This document shows, in pieces, positions 24,434 to 32,537 of a stretch of DNA of 64,000 bases. The notes beneath the pieces are model-generated. The model saw only the letters and a list, made by a program, of their open reading frames with translations, made no database searches and was not told the origin of the DNA. The translations under genes and the position numbers were made by a program. Origin of the DNA: Parcubacteria bacterium C7867-001 (GTDB lineage: Bacteria; Patescibacteria; Paceibacteria; UBA9973; UBA2103); NCBI GenBank assembly GCA_001189095.1, contig LFCK01000002.1:124001-188000 (forward strand), in the 5' to 3' direction. Each line of letters starts with the position of its first letter. The stretch's first letter is position 1.

Positions 24434-24835
24434 TTGAAACAAGGTCTCTTCTCCGCAGTTGTTCTCTCGACGCTCATTCTTGCTGGCACGGCGCACGCCG
24501 GCCCCCGCTTCGGCGGCGGCGGTTTCCGTTCGGGCGGCTATCACTACACCGCCCCGCGCCCCGCGCCCAAGCCCGCCGTCGCGCCGAAGCCGGCTCCCAA
24601 GGCTGCTCCGGTTGCGAAGACGACGACGAGCAAGCCTGGCGCGCCTTCGCGCTACGGTCGCAAGTTCGCCTACGGCGGTCAGGACTATCAGTCGGTGTTC
24701 AGCAACAACACCCTGCTGTGGATCTGGATCCTGAGCGCGAACGGCTCGCACTCGTCGAAGATCGACTGCACCCACCCCGAACGCCTCACGGCTCGTGAGA
24801 AGGAAGCTTGTCGCCGCGCGGTGGCAAGTTACTAA
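24434..24835 (+). CDS. Secreted Pro/Ala/Lys-rich protein
   Basis: 133 residues with a TTG start (AAGGAGAG 6 nt upstream); the upstream ATG at 24392 lacks a ribosome site. A signal peptide (residues 1-23, ending AHA) is followed by a Gly/Phe-rich stretch, an about 30-residue Pro-Ala-Lys repeat region and a C-terminal domain with two Cys. Codons are richer in CCG, GGC and CTG than in nearby housekeeping genes. The function is unknown; it could be a cell-envelope linker protein. It precedes lemA. Confidence 0.75.
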   Translation: MKQGLFSAVVLSTLILAGTAHAGPRFGGGGFRSGGYHYTAPRPAPKPAVAPKPAPKAAPVAKTTTSKPGAPSRYGRKFAYGGQDYQSVFSNNTLLWIWILSANGSHSSKIDCTHPERLTAREKEACRRAVASY

Positions 24836-24868
24836 CGTTCGGGCTCTAGTCGGGTAACCGACTAACCC

Positions 24869-24908
24869 CCGCCCTGCGCGTATGAAAGCGTGCAGGGCGG
24901 ATTGTTTT
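24869..24908 (+). terminator. Intrinsic terminator
   Basis: 9-bp CCGCCCTGC stem with a 14-nt loop, then ATTGTTTTAT. Confidence 0.75.
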
Positions 24909-24928
24909 ATACAAAGGAATCAATAATC

Positions 24929-24958
24929 TTGACACTTGTATTTTAGTGTGCATAAATA
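24929..24958 (+). promoter_or_regulatory. Promoter of lemA
   Basis: Consensus TTGACA at 24929-24934 and TAAATA at 24953-24958 with an 18-nt spacer. Confidence 0.6.
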
Positions 24959-25006
24959 CCAAAAGGACTGGGGCATGGTGCCCCGTGTTCCTTGGAGAAC
25001 ATACCA

Positions 25007-25615
25007 ATGAAGAACATCGGTTTGTGGATTGTGCTGGGCGTCGTGGCCATCTTTGGTCTCGGCAGCTGCAGCGCCTACAACGGTTTCGTCAACAAGAGCA
25101 CGGCGATCGACAAAGCCGTCGCGGACGTCCAAGTCGACGTGCAGCGGCAGGCGAACCTGATCCCGAGCCTCGTGAAGGTTGCGAAGGGCTACTCTGACTT
25201 CGAACGCGAAACGTTCAAAGAGGTCACGATGGCTCGCGCCGCCGCTTCGGCGCCGGTGATCAACGTCGATCCGTCGAAGATCGCCAACGATCCGAAGCTG
25301 CAGGAGCAGCTCTTCGCTGCACAGCAGCAGATGTCCGGCTCGCTCGGGCGCCTGTTGGTGACGATGGAGAAGTATCCCGACTTGAAGTCGATTGCTCTCT
25401 ATCAGCAAGTCAGCGACGAAATGGCCGGCAGCCAGAACCGCATCTCGCATTCGCGCAAGGTGTGGAACGCGGTGACGGCCGACTACAACGCGTCCATCAA
25501 ACGCATTCCGGGCAGCTTCATCGCCAGCATCGGCGGCTTCAAGCACAAGGACTTCTACACCGCGACGGTGCAGGGTCCGGCCGCTGAAATGCCGGAGATT
25601 TCCTTCGAAAAATAA
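25007..25615 (+). CDS. lemA: LemA family protein
   Basis: 202 residues. One N-terminal membrane helix (about 4-20) ends LGSC, which could be a lipobox. Then come the LemA signature YNGFVNKSTAIDKA and a long helical core (VDVQRQANLIPSLVKVAKGY). GGAG lies 9 nt before the chosen ATG; an in-frame TTG five codons upstream is less likely. The function of LemA is not established. The pairing with a TPM-domain protein (next gene, 15 nt away) is common across bacteria. CTG and GGC codons dominate, unlike the window's core genes. Confidence 0.92.
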   Translation: MKNIGLWIVLGVVAIFGLGSCSAYNGFVNKSTAIDKAVADVQVDVQRQANLIPSLVKVAKGYSDFERETFKEVTMARAAASAPVINVDPSKIANDPKLQEQLFAAQQQMSGSLGRLLVTMEKYPDLKSIALYQQVSDEMAGSQNRISHSRKVWNAVTADYNASIKRIPGSFIASIGGFKHKDFYTATVQGPAAEMPEISFEK

Positions 25616-25630
25616 CCAAGGAGATCTTTG

Positions 25631-26548
25631 ATGAGAAAGATACTCGCCGCGATTGCGGCGGCGGGCGCGCTTTTTAGCGCGACCGCCGTTGCGGCGCCGA
25701 CGTTCCCCGCGCAAACGGGGTATCTCGTTGACGAGCTCAAGCTCGTTCCCGCTGCGGACCGACCTGCCCTCGAAGCTAAAATGAAAGCTGCCGAGGAACA
25801 GTTGCCGGAACACCCGCAGTTCAGGATTGTTACCGTAACGGAAAAGCAGCTCGACGGGCTCAACCCCGCTGAGTATGCGACCGAGCTCGGGAACAAGTGG
25901 AAAGTTGGCCAGAAGGGCGTCGACAACGGCGTCGTTATTCTGGTCTCACCGAAACCGAACAATCGTTTCAACATCTTCATCGCGCCGGCGGGCGGTATCC
26001 AAGGCATCTTGAACGATGCCAAGGTCGCCCGCATCACGCGCGAAAGCATGGCGCCGCACCTTAAGCCGGGAGACCGGCACTGGGCAGCGGCGTTCAATGC
26101 GGGCATCGACGCCCTTCGAAAAGAAATTGAGAAGGGCGCGGCGCCGGAAGACGCGAAGATGAAGGAAGGGCCTCCACCGATTCCGCAGTCAGCCCTCTGG
26201 GCTCTCGGCATCGGTGCGCTCATCACGTTCATCTTCTGTTTCTTCACCGTGACGGGCGCGAGCCTTTCCGGTGGTGCAACAGGTGGTGTGTCGGCGTTTC
26301 TCCTCGGCGTATCGTCGATTGAAGCGCTCGCCATTCCGGCCGGCATTGGTTTCGTCATTGCTCTCGTTGTCGCTGCGATATTCAAAGCGATACGCGACGG
26401 CGGTGGCGCTGGTGAGTTCCTTGATATCGTCTCCTCGACAGGAGGTGGCTTCCTCGGTGGTGGTTCATCATCCGACAGTGGAGGCGGCTTCTCTGGCAGC
26501 GGAGGTGGTGGAGGGTTCGATGGCGGCGGCGGAGGTTCCGACGTCTGA
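25631..26548 (+). CDS. TPM-domain (YgcG-like) membrane protein
   Basis: 305 residues from the ATG at 25631 (AAGGAGATC upstream). A signal peptide (1-22) precedes a TPM domain (about 25-155; GYLVDELKLVPAADR, then KWKVGQKGVDNGVVILV, the conserved GxxxxDNGVLLL-type motif), two TM helices (about 190-250) and a Gly/Ser-rich tail ending in GG repeats. This is the YgcG architecture normally encoded next to LemA. The role is unclear. The glycine tail produces a repetitive GGT/GGC DNA stretch. Same foreign-looking codon use as lemA. Confidence 0.9.
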   Translation: MRKILAAIAAAGALFSATAVAAPTFPAQTGYLVDELKLVPAADRPALEAKMKAAEEQLPEHPQFRIVTVTEKQLDGLNPAEYATELGNKWKVGQKGVDNGVVILVSPKPNNRFNIFIAPAGGIQGILNDAKVARITRESMAPHLKPGDRHWAAAFNAGIDALRKEIEKGAAPEDAKMKEGPPPIPQSALWALGIGALITFIFCFFTVTGASLSGGATGGVSAFLLGVSSIEALAIPAGIGFVIALVVAAIFKAIRDGGGAGEFLDIVSSTGGGFLGGGSSSDSGGGFSGSGGGGGFDGGGGGSDV

Positions 26549-26569
26549 TCCATCGACACAAAGTGTGCT

Positions 26570-26597
26570 AAGGCCCGGGATATTACCCGGGCCTTTT
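26570..26597 (+). terminator. Intrinsic terminator
   Basis: 10-bp stem AAGGCCCGGG, 6-nt loop, then TTTTC. Confidence 0.88.
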
Positions 26598-26600
26598 CAT

Positions 26601-26629
26601 TTGCATTCCTCGAGTGCTTCCTATATATT
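26601..26629 (+). promoter_or_regulatory. Promoter of rpsL-rpsG
   Basis: TTGCAT at 26601-26606, 17-nt spacer, TATATT at 26624-26629. The short leader holds a 5-bp CCCGC hairpin (26638-26650), then ATTTTC and TTACCT (26658-26663) before the ATG at 26666. Confidence 0.65.
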
Positions 26630-26665
26630 GCTCACATCCCGCAGGGCGGGATTTTCATTACCTAC

Positions 26666-27076
26666 ATGGCCACCATCAATCAGCTCTCAAAGAAGAGCCG
26701 CAAGAACAAAACGAGGAAATCAAAGACCCTCGCTCTTGGTCGTGGCTTCAATGCGCTCAAGAACCGCCCTACCTACTACGCAGCTCCGTTCAAGCGCGGC
26801 GTCTGCACGAAAGTGACCACCAAGACCCCTCGCAAGCCGAACTCGGCTATTCGTAAGATCGCCCGCGTTCGCCTCACGAACGGCATGGAAGTCACCGCCT
26901 ACATTCCGGGTGAAGGACACAACCTTCAGGAGCACTCAGTGGTCATGCTTCGTGGTGGCCGCGTGAAGGACATTGGCGTTCAGTACACCATCGTCCGCGG
27001 TCGCCTCGACACCGCAGGCATCGAGAAGCGCCGCCGTGGCCGCTCGCGCTATGGCGCTAAGAAGCCAAAGGCATAA
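26666..27076 (+). CDS. rpsL: Ribosomal protein uS12
   Basis: 136 residues, a few longer than E. coli S12 owing to an insertion near residue 30. CTKVTTKTPRKPNSAIRKIARVRLTNG-type sequence and GEGHNLQEHSVVMLRGGRVKD are diagnostic of the decoding-centre protein. At the position of E. coli Lys42 there is Arg (TPRKPNS). The start has no Shine-Dalgarno; the upstream leader carries a hairpin, U-tract and TTACCT. First gene of the str-type unit, with rpsG 12 nt downstream; fusA and tuf are separate. Confidence 0.97.
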   Translation: MATINQLSKKSRKNKTRKSKTLALGRGFNALKNRPTYYAAPFKRGVCTKVTTKTPRKPNSAIRKIARVRLTNGMEVTAYIPGEGHNLQEHSVVMLRGGRVKDIGVQYTIVRGRLDTAGIEKRRRGRSRYGAKKPKA

Positions 27077-27088
27077 TTTTTCTAGACC

Positions 27089-27556
27089 ATGCGACGCCCA
27101 ATAAAAAACAAGCACCCACGCCAGCCCGATCAGAAATTCAAGTCGGAAGCTATTTCGCGCTTCATCAACACCGTAATGCTCGACGGCAAGAAGGACACTG
27201 CACGCAAGGTCGTCTATGACGCACTTGATCTCCTTAAGAAGGAAGATGGCGTCGATCCGATCGAAGTCTTCGAGACCGCGATTCGCAACGTCTCGCCGGT
27301 GATGGAAGTCCGCTCCCGCCGTGTCGGTGGCGCTAACTATCAGGTTCCGCGCGAAGTTCCGCAGCAGCGCCGCACCAGCCTCGCGTATCGCTGGCTCATC
27401 AATGCTGCTCGCGCAAAGAAGGGAAAGCCGATGGCCGAGAAGCTCGCAAACGAAATCCTCATGGCAGCAAAGAACGAAGGGGAAGCAATCAAGAAGAAGG
27501 ACGACATGCACCGCATGGCAGACGCCAACAAGGCATTCGCTCACTTCGCTTGGTAA
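27089..27556 (+). CDS. rpsG: Ribosomal protein uS7
   Basis: 155 residues, normal length. MRRPIKNKHPRQPDQKFKSE at the start, VMEVRSRRVGGANYQVPREV in the middle and RMADANKAFAHFAW at the end are typical S7. It binds the 3' major domain of 16S rRNA at the head of the 30S subunit. It follows rpsL by 12 nt with no ribosome site. A terminator follows, so the usual rpsL-rpsG-fusA-tuf operon is cut here. Confidence 0.97.
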   Translation: MRRPIKNKHPRQPDQKFKSEAISRFINTVMLDGKKDTARKVVYDALDLLKKEDGVDPIEVFETAIRNVSPVMEVRSRRVGGANYQVPREVPQQRRTSLAYRWLINAARAKKGKPMAEKLANEILMAAKNEGEAIKKKDDMHRMADANKAFAHFAW

Positions 27557-27577
27557 CCGGTTTTATAAAGCAAAGGA

Positions 27578-27603
27578 AAACGCGCCCCGTATGGGGCGCG
27601 TTT
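27578..27603. terminator. Terminator after rpsG (bidirectional)
   Basis: 11-bp stem AAACGCGCCCC, loop GTAT, and complement; shared with the convergent gene at 27608. Confidence 0.88.
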
Positions 27604-27607
27604 GCGT

Positions 27608-27898
27608 TCAGGACGTTGTTCTGCTGATTCGCAATAGGTTGGGAATATTCATTGTCTCAAATTCGTCGAGCACTTCTTGACCGGGGATATCATAGGACTC
27701 CCAAAAGTTCTGTTCCTCGTCGCGCAGAGAGAAAGTCAGAAGGCATGAGTACCATGGACCGCGCGGACGTGGATCCGCGTCGTTCTTCTCCATGAATCCT
27801 TGATTTTGAATAGCGCCAAAGAATTGCTTCGAGAGCGCTTTGTCTTCTGGGCGAAGTCCGAGCTCTCGGAATCGAGAAGCGAATTTACTTTCAGCCAT
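27608..27898 (-). CDS. Orphan 96-aa protein
   Basis: Not recognised. 96 residues, acidic, soluble; includes PRPRGPWYSCLLTFSLRDEEQNFWESYDIPG, a compact alpha/beta-looking stretch. AAAGGAGC lies upstream of the ATG at 27898. It is inserted between rpsG and fusA on the opposite strand, one of several orphan genes that interrupt the translation gene blocks. Confidence 0.75.
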   Translation of the reverse strand: MAESKFASRFRELGLRPEDKALSKQFFGAIQNQGFMEKNDADPRPRGPWYSCLLTFSLRDEEQNFWESYDIPGQEVLDEFETMNIPNLLRISRTTS

Positions 27899-28035
27899 GA
27901 CTGGCTCCTTTCATCTGCCGCGGACTGTAGCATTCACAAGCATAAAAGAAAAACGCACTCATACGGCGCCGCTTTTCGTTTCGGGAAATCCGCGTATACT
28001 CGCGGGCAGGCTTTTGTTCCTAGGAGAGTTACCTC

Positions 28036-28806
28036 ATGCAGGTAGTCAAAGCATCAACCAAACTCTATCGAGACCGCGACCTTACCGCGCCTGTCGAGAC
28101 GGAACTCCTCATCGGGGAAATTTTCGATGAGGACTACGTCGACTTCGGCTGGGTCCACGGAAAAGCGCGCCTTGATGGTTACCAAGGATACGTTCGTCTT
28201 CTCGATGTGCATCCCGGCGAGCGGACGACGACGCACCGCGTAAGCGCCGTGCGTACCATCGGATACGCTGCTCCGGATCTTAAATCGTCGGCCATCGAGT
28301 GGTTGTCCATCAACTCGCTCGGATGCATCGAGGAAGAAGTGAACGGCTTCACGCGGTTCAATGGTATCTGGGTACCGACGCAGCATATCGCGGCGCTCGA
28401 TAAACCAACGCCGAACTATGTCGAAGTCGCTCGAGGATTCATCGGGACTCCGTATCTTTGGGGCGGGCGCGACGCCAATCACGGCGTCGATTGTTCCGGT
28501 CTCGTGCAGCAGGCATTGCTTGCGACCGGTCGCGTCGTTCCGCGAGACAGCGGACCGCAATCCGAAAGAATCGGCGTTCTCATCAATCCCGAAGGAGGCG
28601 ACGGTATCGGCACGGGTGACTTCGTGTTCTGGAAGGGGCACGTCGGAATCGTGACCGGTCTCGATGGTCGCGGCAATGACAGCCTTATTCATGCAACCGC
28701 AGATCATATGCGGGTCGTGGAAGAACCGCTCGAGCTTGTCATCAAGCGTCGAAGGGCTCAGGGCGGGGGAGAATCGCTCTGCTACCGGCGGATACTTCCG
28801 AAATGA
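28036..28806 (+). CDS. NlpC/P60 endopeptidase with SH3-like domains
   Basis: 256 residues. Two SH3b-like parts (about 1-60 and 65-120) precede an NlpC/P60 cysteine peptidase domain: GTPYLWGGRDANHGVDCSGLVQ (catalytic Cys153), GHVGIV (His202) and a third polar residue around His219. Such enzymes cut gamma-D-glutamyl-diamino-acid bonds in murein peptides. No signal peptide is visible, so it is either cytosolic (peptide recycling) or exported another way. TAGGAGAG precedes the ATG and TATACT lies about 40 nt upstream. The architecture resembles alphaproteobacterial dipeptidyl-peptidase VI-type proteins, which suggests transfer. Confidence 0.88.
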   Translation: MQVVKASTKLYRDRDLTAPVETELLIGEIFDEDYVDFGWVHGKARLDGYQGYVRLLDVHPGERTTTHRVSAVRTIGYAAPDLKSSAIEWLSINSLGCIEEEVNGFTRFNGIWVPTQHIAALDKPTPNYVEVARGFIGTPYLWGGRDANHGVDCSGLVQQALLATGRVVPRDSGPQSERIGVLINPEGGDGIGTGDFVFWKGHVGIVTGLDGRGNDSLIHATADHMRVVEEPLELVIKRRRAQGGGESLCYRRILPK

Positions 28807-28808
28807 AA

Positions 28809-28842
28809 AACGGCGCCCCACAGGGGCGCCGTTATCTTTTTT
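28809..28842 (+). terminator. Intrinsic terminator
   Basis: 10-bp ACGGCGCCCC stem, ACA loop, then TATCTTTTTT. Confidence 0.9.
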
Positions 28843-28852
28843 GTGTGGCGTC

Positions 28853-29134
28853 TTACGCGAAGGCGATTCGCGTATAGCCGTTTGCGGAGAGATCATGACT
28901 CCCAGGTTTGAAGAGCCACTGCACGCCGTTGTAGGCGAACGTGACGATCCAGGGAATCGAGAAGAAGCAGGGTGCGCCTGGCAATCCGTTCAGGACTGTG
29001 AACACTTTGTTCTGTTCGGGCAGCGCTGCTTTTTCTTCTTTGGCTCGCTTGCTCATATGGACGCGCGGTGGCGCCTCCGTGAGTGGCTTGAAGCCCATCT
29101 CCTCGAGATTTCCAAAGTTCTTGAGTGCGGTCAT
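28853..29134 (-). CDS. Orphan 93-aa protein
   Basis: Not recognised. 93 residues. The N-terminal half is polar and basic (KRAKEEKAALPEQNK); the second half is hydrophobic and aromatic (PCFFSIPWIVTFAYNGVQWLFKPG), which may be beta structure or a membrane-associated patch. AAGGGG about 9 nt upstream of the ATG at 29134. It lies on the minus strand between the NlpC/P60 gene and fusA, divergent from fusA. Confidence 0.65.
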   Translation of the reverse strand: MTALKNFGNLEEMGFKPLTEAPPRVHMSKRAKEEKAALPEQNKVFTVLNGLPGAPCFFSIPWIVTFAYNGVQWLFKPGSHDLSANGYTRIAFA

Positions 29135-29211
29135 TTCTATCCCCTTCCGCTAGTACCAATATGAACATTAACGTATTTTTAGCCACTTGTCCAGTTTCAT
29201 GTCTCCAGCCT

Positions 29212-29240
29212 TTGCTTTTTGGGGGCTTTTTCCGTATCTT
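29212..29240 (+). promoter_or_regulatory. Promoter and leader of fusA
   Basis: TTGCTT at 29212-29217, 17-nt spacer, TATCTT at 29235-29240. The leader contains TAGCTAACG, a short GCCC/GGGC hairpin, TTTTT and TTACCT (29274-29279) 5 nt before the ATG. TAGCTAACG also occurs at the same place in the tuf leader. Confidence 0.6.
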
Positions 29241-29284
29241 GTAGCTAACGGCCCAAGGGGCTTTTTAATTTACTTACCTTATAT

Positions 29285-31432
29285 ATGAATCGAGATTATC
29301 CGCTAGATAAGGTTCGCAACTTCGGCATCGTCGCTCACGTGGACGCTGGTAAAACCACCACGTCTGAACGCGTGCTCTTCTACACTGGCTCCCAGCACAA
29401 AATCGGGGAAGTGCACGAGGGTGAGACCACGACCGACTGGATGGAGCAGGAGCGCGAGCGCGGCATCACCATCACGGCGGCTGCCATAACCTGCTTCTGG
29501 ACCCGCACGTCCGAGAAAGACAAGAAGGACACGGCAAAGAAGTTCCGCTTCAATGTCATCGACACACCGGGACACATCGACTTCACCGCAGAAGTGAAGC
29601 GCTCCATGCGCGTGCTCGACGGCGCTATCGTCGTTTTCGACGGTGTCGCTGGCGTCGAACCGCAGTCGGAAACCAACTGGCGTTACGCTGACGAAGCGAA
29701 CGTGCCGCGTGTCTGCTTCATCAACAAGCTCGATCGTACCGGTGCATCGTTCGAAGACTCCTACAAATCGATTCTCGACCGCCTCTCGAAGAAGGCCGTG
29801 CGCGCGCAGATCCCTATGGGTGCGGAAGGTGACTTCAAGGGTGTCGTCGACCTCCTTTCCCGCAAGTCCTTCACCTTTGAAGGAAACATGGGTGAGAACG
29901 TCATCGAAGGCGAGGTTCCGGAAGAATTCAAAGCCGATATGGAGAAGTATCGTGCTGAACTCGTGGAGCGCATCGTCTCCCAGGACGAAGCTGCAATGAA
30001 TGCCTACCTCGAAGGAAACGAGCCGTCGCTCGAAGAGCTCAAAGCGCTTCTTCGCAAAGCGGTTATCGCAAACGAAATCTTTCCGGTCTACACCGGCTCG
30101 GCTCTTAAGAACAAGGGTGTGCAGCTCGTGCTCGACGCCGTCGTCGACTACCTCCCAAGTCCGCTCGATCTTCCGCCGGTTACCGGCATCAATCCGAAGA
30201 CCGATCAGCCAGTCGAACGTCAGGTTTCTGATGACGAGCCGTTCACCGCGCTCGCCTTCAAGCTCCAGACGGACCCGTTCGTCGGTGCACTGACCTTCTT
30301 CCGCGTATACGCAGGAACGGTCTCTGCCGGTTCCTATATTTACAACGCGAACACGGGCGCAAAGGAGCGCATTGGTCGCATCGTTCGTCTTCAGGCAGAC
30401 AAGCGCGAAGAAGTGGAGAAAGTCTTCACCGGAGAAATCGCTGCATTCGTCGGCATGAAGGAAACGAAGACCTCGCATACGCTCTGCGACGAAGCGAATC
30501 CGATCATCCTCGAAGAAATTAAATTCCCTGAGCCAGTGGTGTCGCTTCGCATCGAGCCAGCTACCAAGGCCGATCAGGAGAAAATGGGTATCGCTATCCG
30601 CAAGCTCGCAGATGAAGACCCGACCTTCAAGGTGTCTTCGGACGAAGAGACTGCCGAGACCATCATCTCGGGCATGGGTGAGCTTCACCTTGAAATTCTC
30701 GTTGATCGCATGAAGCGCGAGTTCAACGTCGTCGCAAATGTCGGTAAACCACAGGTCGCCTACCGCGAAACCGTCATGGGTACTGCAGATGTCGAGAACA
30801 AGTACATCAAGCAGACGGGAGGTAAGGGTCAGTACGGCCACGTGAAGATTAAACTCAAGCACCTCGAGCCAATTGATCCAGAAGCTAAGATCGCGAAGAA
30901 CGTTACGCGCGAAGACCACTTCGAGTTCGTGAACAACATTAAGGGAGGTGTTATTCCGCAGGAATACATTCCAGCAGTGGAAAAGGGTATCCGCGAATCC
31001 CTCACCCGCGGTATTCTCGCTGGCTACCCAATAGTGGATGTGTCGGTGGATCTCTACGACGGTTCGTACCACGATGTGGACTCGTCTGAAATCGCCTTCA
31101 AGATCGCTGCATCGCAGGCCTTCCAAGAAGCTGCCCAGAAAGCAAAGCCGGTCATTCTCGAACCGATCATGAAAGTCGAAGTCGTCGTTCCTGAGCAGTT
31201 CATGGGTGATATCACCGGTTCGCTCTCAGGAAAGCGCGGCGCTATCGAAGGCATGGAGGATCGCGGTATGAACAAGGCAATCAATGCCAAGGTGCCGCTC
31301 TCCGAAATGTTCGGGTACACCACGAGTCTTCGCTCGATGACCGAAGGTCGCGGTTCCATGACTATGGAATTCGATCACTACGAGGTCGTGCCAGCTAACG
31401 TAGCTAACGATATTATTGCTTCTCGTAAATAA
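29285..31432 (+). CDS. fusA: Elongation factor G
   Basis: 715 residues with the five EF-G domains. The GTPase motifs are AHVDAGKTTT (17-26), RGITITAAA switch I, DTPGHIDF and NKLDRTG. Domain IV has the tip region before GQYGHVKI, and domain V ends in a GYTTSLRSMTEGRGSM stretch. It catalyses ribosomal translocation and, with ribosome recycling factor, subunit splitting. It is transcribed alone, separated from rpsL-rpsG and tuf by terminators and orphan genes. No Shine-Dalgarno. Confidence 0.98.
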   Translation: MNRDYPLDKVRNFGIVAHVDAGKTTTSERVLFYTGSQHKIGEVHEGETTTDWMEQERERGITITAAAITCFWTRTSEKDKKDTAKKFRFNVIDTPGHIDFTAEVKRSMRVLDGAIVVFDGVAGVEPQSETNWRYADEANVPRVCFINKLDRTGASFEDSYKSILDRLSKKAVRAQIPMGAEGDFKGVVDLLSRKSFTFEGNMGENVIEGEVPEEFKADMEKYRAELVERIVSQDEAAMNAYLEGNEPSLEELKALLRKAVIANEIFPVYTGSALKNKGVQLVLDAVVDYLPSPLDLPPVTGINPKTDQPVERQVSDDEPFTALAFKLQTDPFVGALTFFRVYAGTVSAGSYIYNANTGAKERIGRIVRLQADKREEVEKVFTGEIAAFVGMKETKTSHTLCDEANPIILEEIKFPEPVVSLRIEPATKADQEKMGIAIRKLADEDPTFKVSSDEETAETIISGMGELHLEILVDRMKREFNVVANVGKPQVAYRETVMGTADVENKYIKQTGGKGQYGHVKIKLKHLEPIDPEAKIAKNVTREDHFEFVNNIKGGVIPQEYIPAVEKGIRESLTRGILAGYPIVDVSVDLYDGSYHDVDSSEIAFKIAASQAFQEAAQKAKPVILEPIMKVEVVVPEQFMGDITGSLSGKRGAIEGMEDRGMNKAINAKVPLSEMFGYTTSLRSMTEGRGSMTMEFDHYEVVPANVANDIIASRK

Positions 31433-31450
31433 TTAAATCTCCCAAACACA

Positions 31451-31477
31451 AAACCCGCGGCCAAAGGCCGCGGGTTT
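31451..31477 (+). terminator. Terminator of fusA
   Basis: 12-bp stem AAACCCGCGGCC with AAA loop, then TTTTG. Confidence 0.92.
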
Positions 31478-31496
31478 TGTGTTATTCTGCGAAATT

Positions 31497-32501
31497 ATGA
31501 AGGGACCCCTGTTGGTCATCGCTCTCGCACTCCTCATCGGTGTCGTTGCGGGTGCCGGATATCTCTACGTTACGTCGCAAAAAGCACCTGCCGGTCCGAA
31601 TCTGATTGAGAATACGAACTCCTCTACGTCTTCGTCGACTAACTCGGTCGTTACTGAAAAAGAAAAACAGGGCACGTTGCTTATGAGTTACGGGAAAACA
31701 CTTTTGCCCTCCATAGAAACTACGCTGCCAGTAGCACAAGGTTTGTGTGGTCTTGTCTACGGCAACTTCTGTGCATGGAATGGATCAGCTATTAAAGAGA
31801 AAACTTTTTATCTCTACGGAAGCAAGGATAAGCAGCCGAGTATCACCGTCTCACAGCCGTACCCAAAGACCGTTGTTCAGTACGGTCCCTCGGTGCCCAT
31901 TCGCTTTACCGACGCCGGACCGACAGGTCCTCATCGCGTCTATCTGATTCATCGGAACCTCCTCGGGGAAGTGAATGAAGTCCATGAGGCACATATCGTG
32001 AGTGAAAGCGGAACAAGTGAGCTCACGCTCGTCTGGGACGGGAACGAGTCCTTGCTTAACGAACGCGGGTCGCTGGTCGTCCAGAAACTTCCCAAAGGGC
32101 ACTACGAACTTGTTGTCGTGAATACCGCTACTGGAGTTGAGGGCGGCGTTTCCTCGTGGATACACACCATCGACTCTGCAAGCGACGTCGACAAGGTAAC
32201 CGGAAGTTACATAAAACCGTATGCGCTCAACACGCCGCTCGTTAATTCTTACTGGGACGGTCGGGGCATTTTCTTTGATGGTGGGGGAGACGAAGACAAC
32301 ATCGGTCTCACGTTTAAGCGAAGCGAAATCGCTGTCTTCCGAGGCATTGATGTGCCGGAGAAGGGTCAGCTAAACACGCTTGTATTCTTTCGTCGTCCCG
32401 ACAACGTCGTTATCGTCACGGCCAATGTCGAAACTTTCCAATTTGCAGACCAAAAACTGACCGTTGCGCAGCTGCTCCAGCAGATTGCCTCTGGAAAATA
32501 A
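31497..32501 (+). CDS. Membrane-anchored extracytoplasmic protein
   Basis: Not recognised. 334 residues. An N-terminal TM or signal-anchor helix (about 4-26) precedes a Ser/Thr/Asn-rich linker and an extracytoplasmic domain with strand-rich sequence. Cys pairs lie near residues 84-92 (GLCGLVYGNFCAWNG). TATTCT ends 8 nt before the ATG at 31497, so it is predicted leaderless even though it is not a housekeeping gene. It is isolated between the fusA terminator and a convergent micro-gene. Possibly an envelope protein; no enzyme motif was found. Confidence 0.78.
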   Translation: MKGPLLVIALALLIGVVAGAGYLYVTSQKAPAGPNLIENTNSSTSSSTNSVVTEKEKQGTLLMSYGKTLLPSIETTLPVAQGLCGLVYGNFCAWNGSAIKEKTFYLYGSKDKQPSITVSQPYPKTVVQYGPSVPIRFTDAGPTGPHRVYLIHRNLLGEVNEVHEAHIVSESGTSELTLVWDGNESLLNERGSLVVQKLPKGHYELVVVNTATGVEGGVSSWIHTIDSASDVDKVTGSYIKPYALNTPLVNSYWDGRGIFFDGGGDEDNIGLTFKRSEIAVFRGIDVPEKGQLNTLVFFRRPDNVVIVTANVETFQFADQKLTVAQLLQQIASGK

Positions 32502-32506
32502 AATAT

Positions 32507-32531
32507 CCCCGCACACCTTTGGTGTGCGGGG
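32507..32531. terminator. Bidirectional terminator
   Basis: 11-bp CCCCGCACACC stem with TTT loop, between the 334-aa gene (+) and the 53-aa gene (-). Confidence 0.82.
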
Positions 32532-32537
32532 CAGTCC

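Noticed and set aside
26395..26545. Short GGT/GGC repeats resembling a repeat array
   Set aside because: They encode the Gly/Ser tail of the TPM protein and have no spacer structure, so no CRISPR. No CRISPR array was found anywhere in the window.
25555..26559. 334-codon minus-strand frame with proline-rich start, opposite the TPM gene
   Set aside because: Antisense of the glycine-repeat tail of the TPM protein; low complexity.
29303..31126. 607-codon open frame on the strand opposite fusA
   Set aside because: Shadow frame created by the codon bias of fusA; no start signal, and its protein has no recognisable domain.
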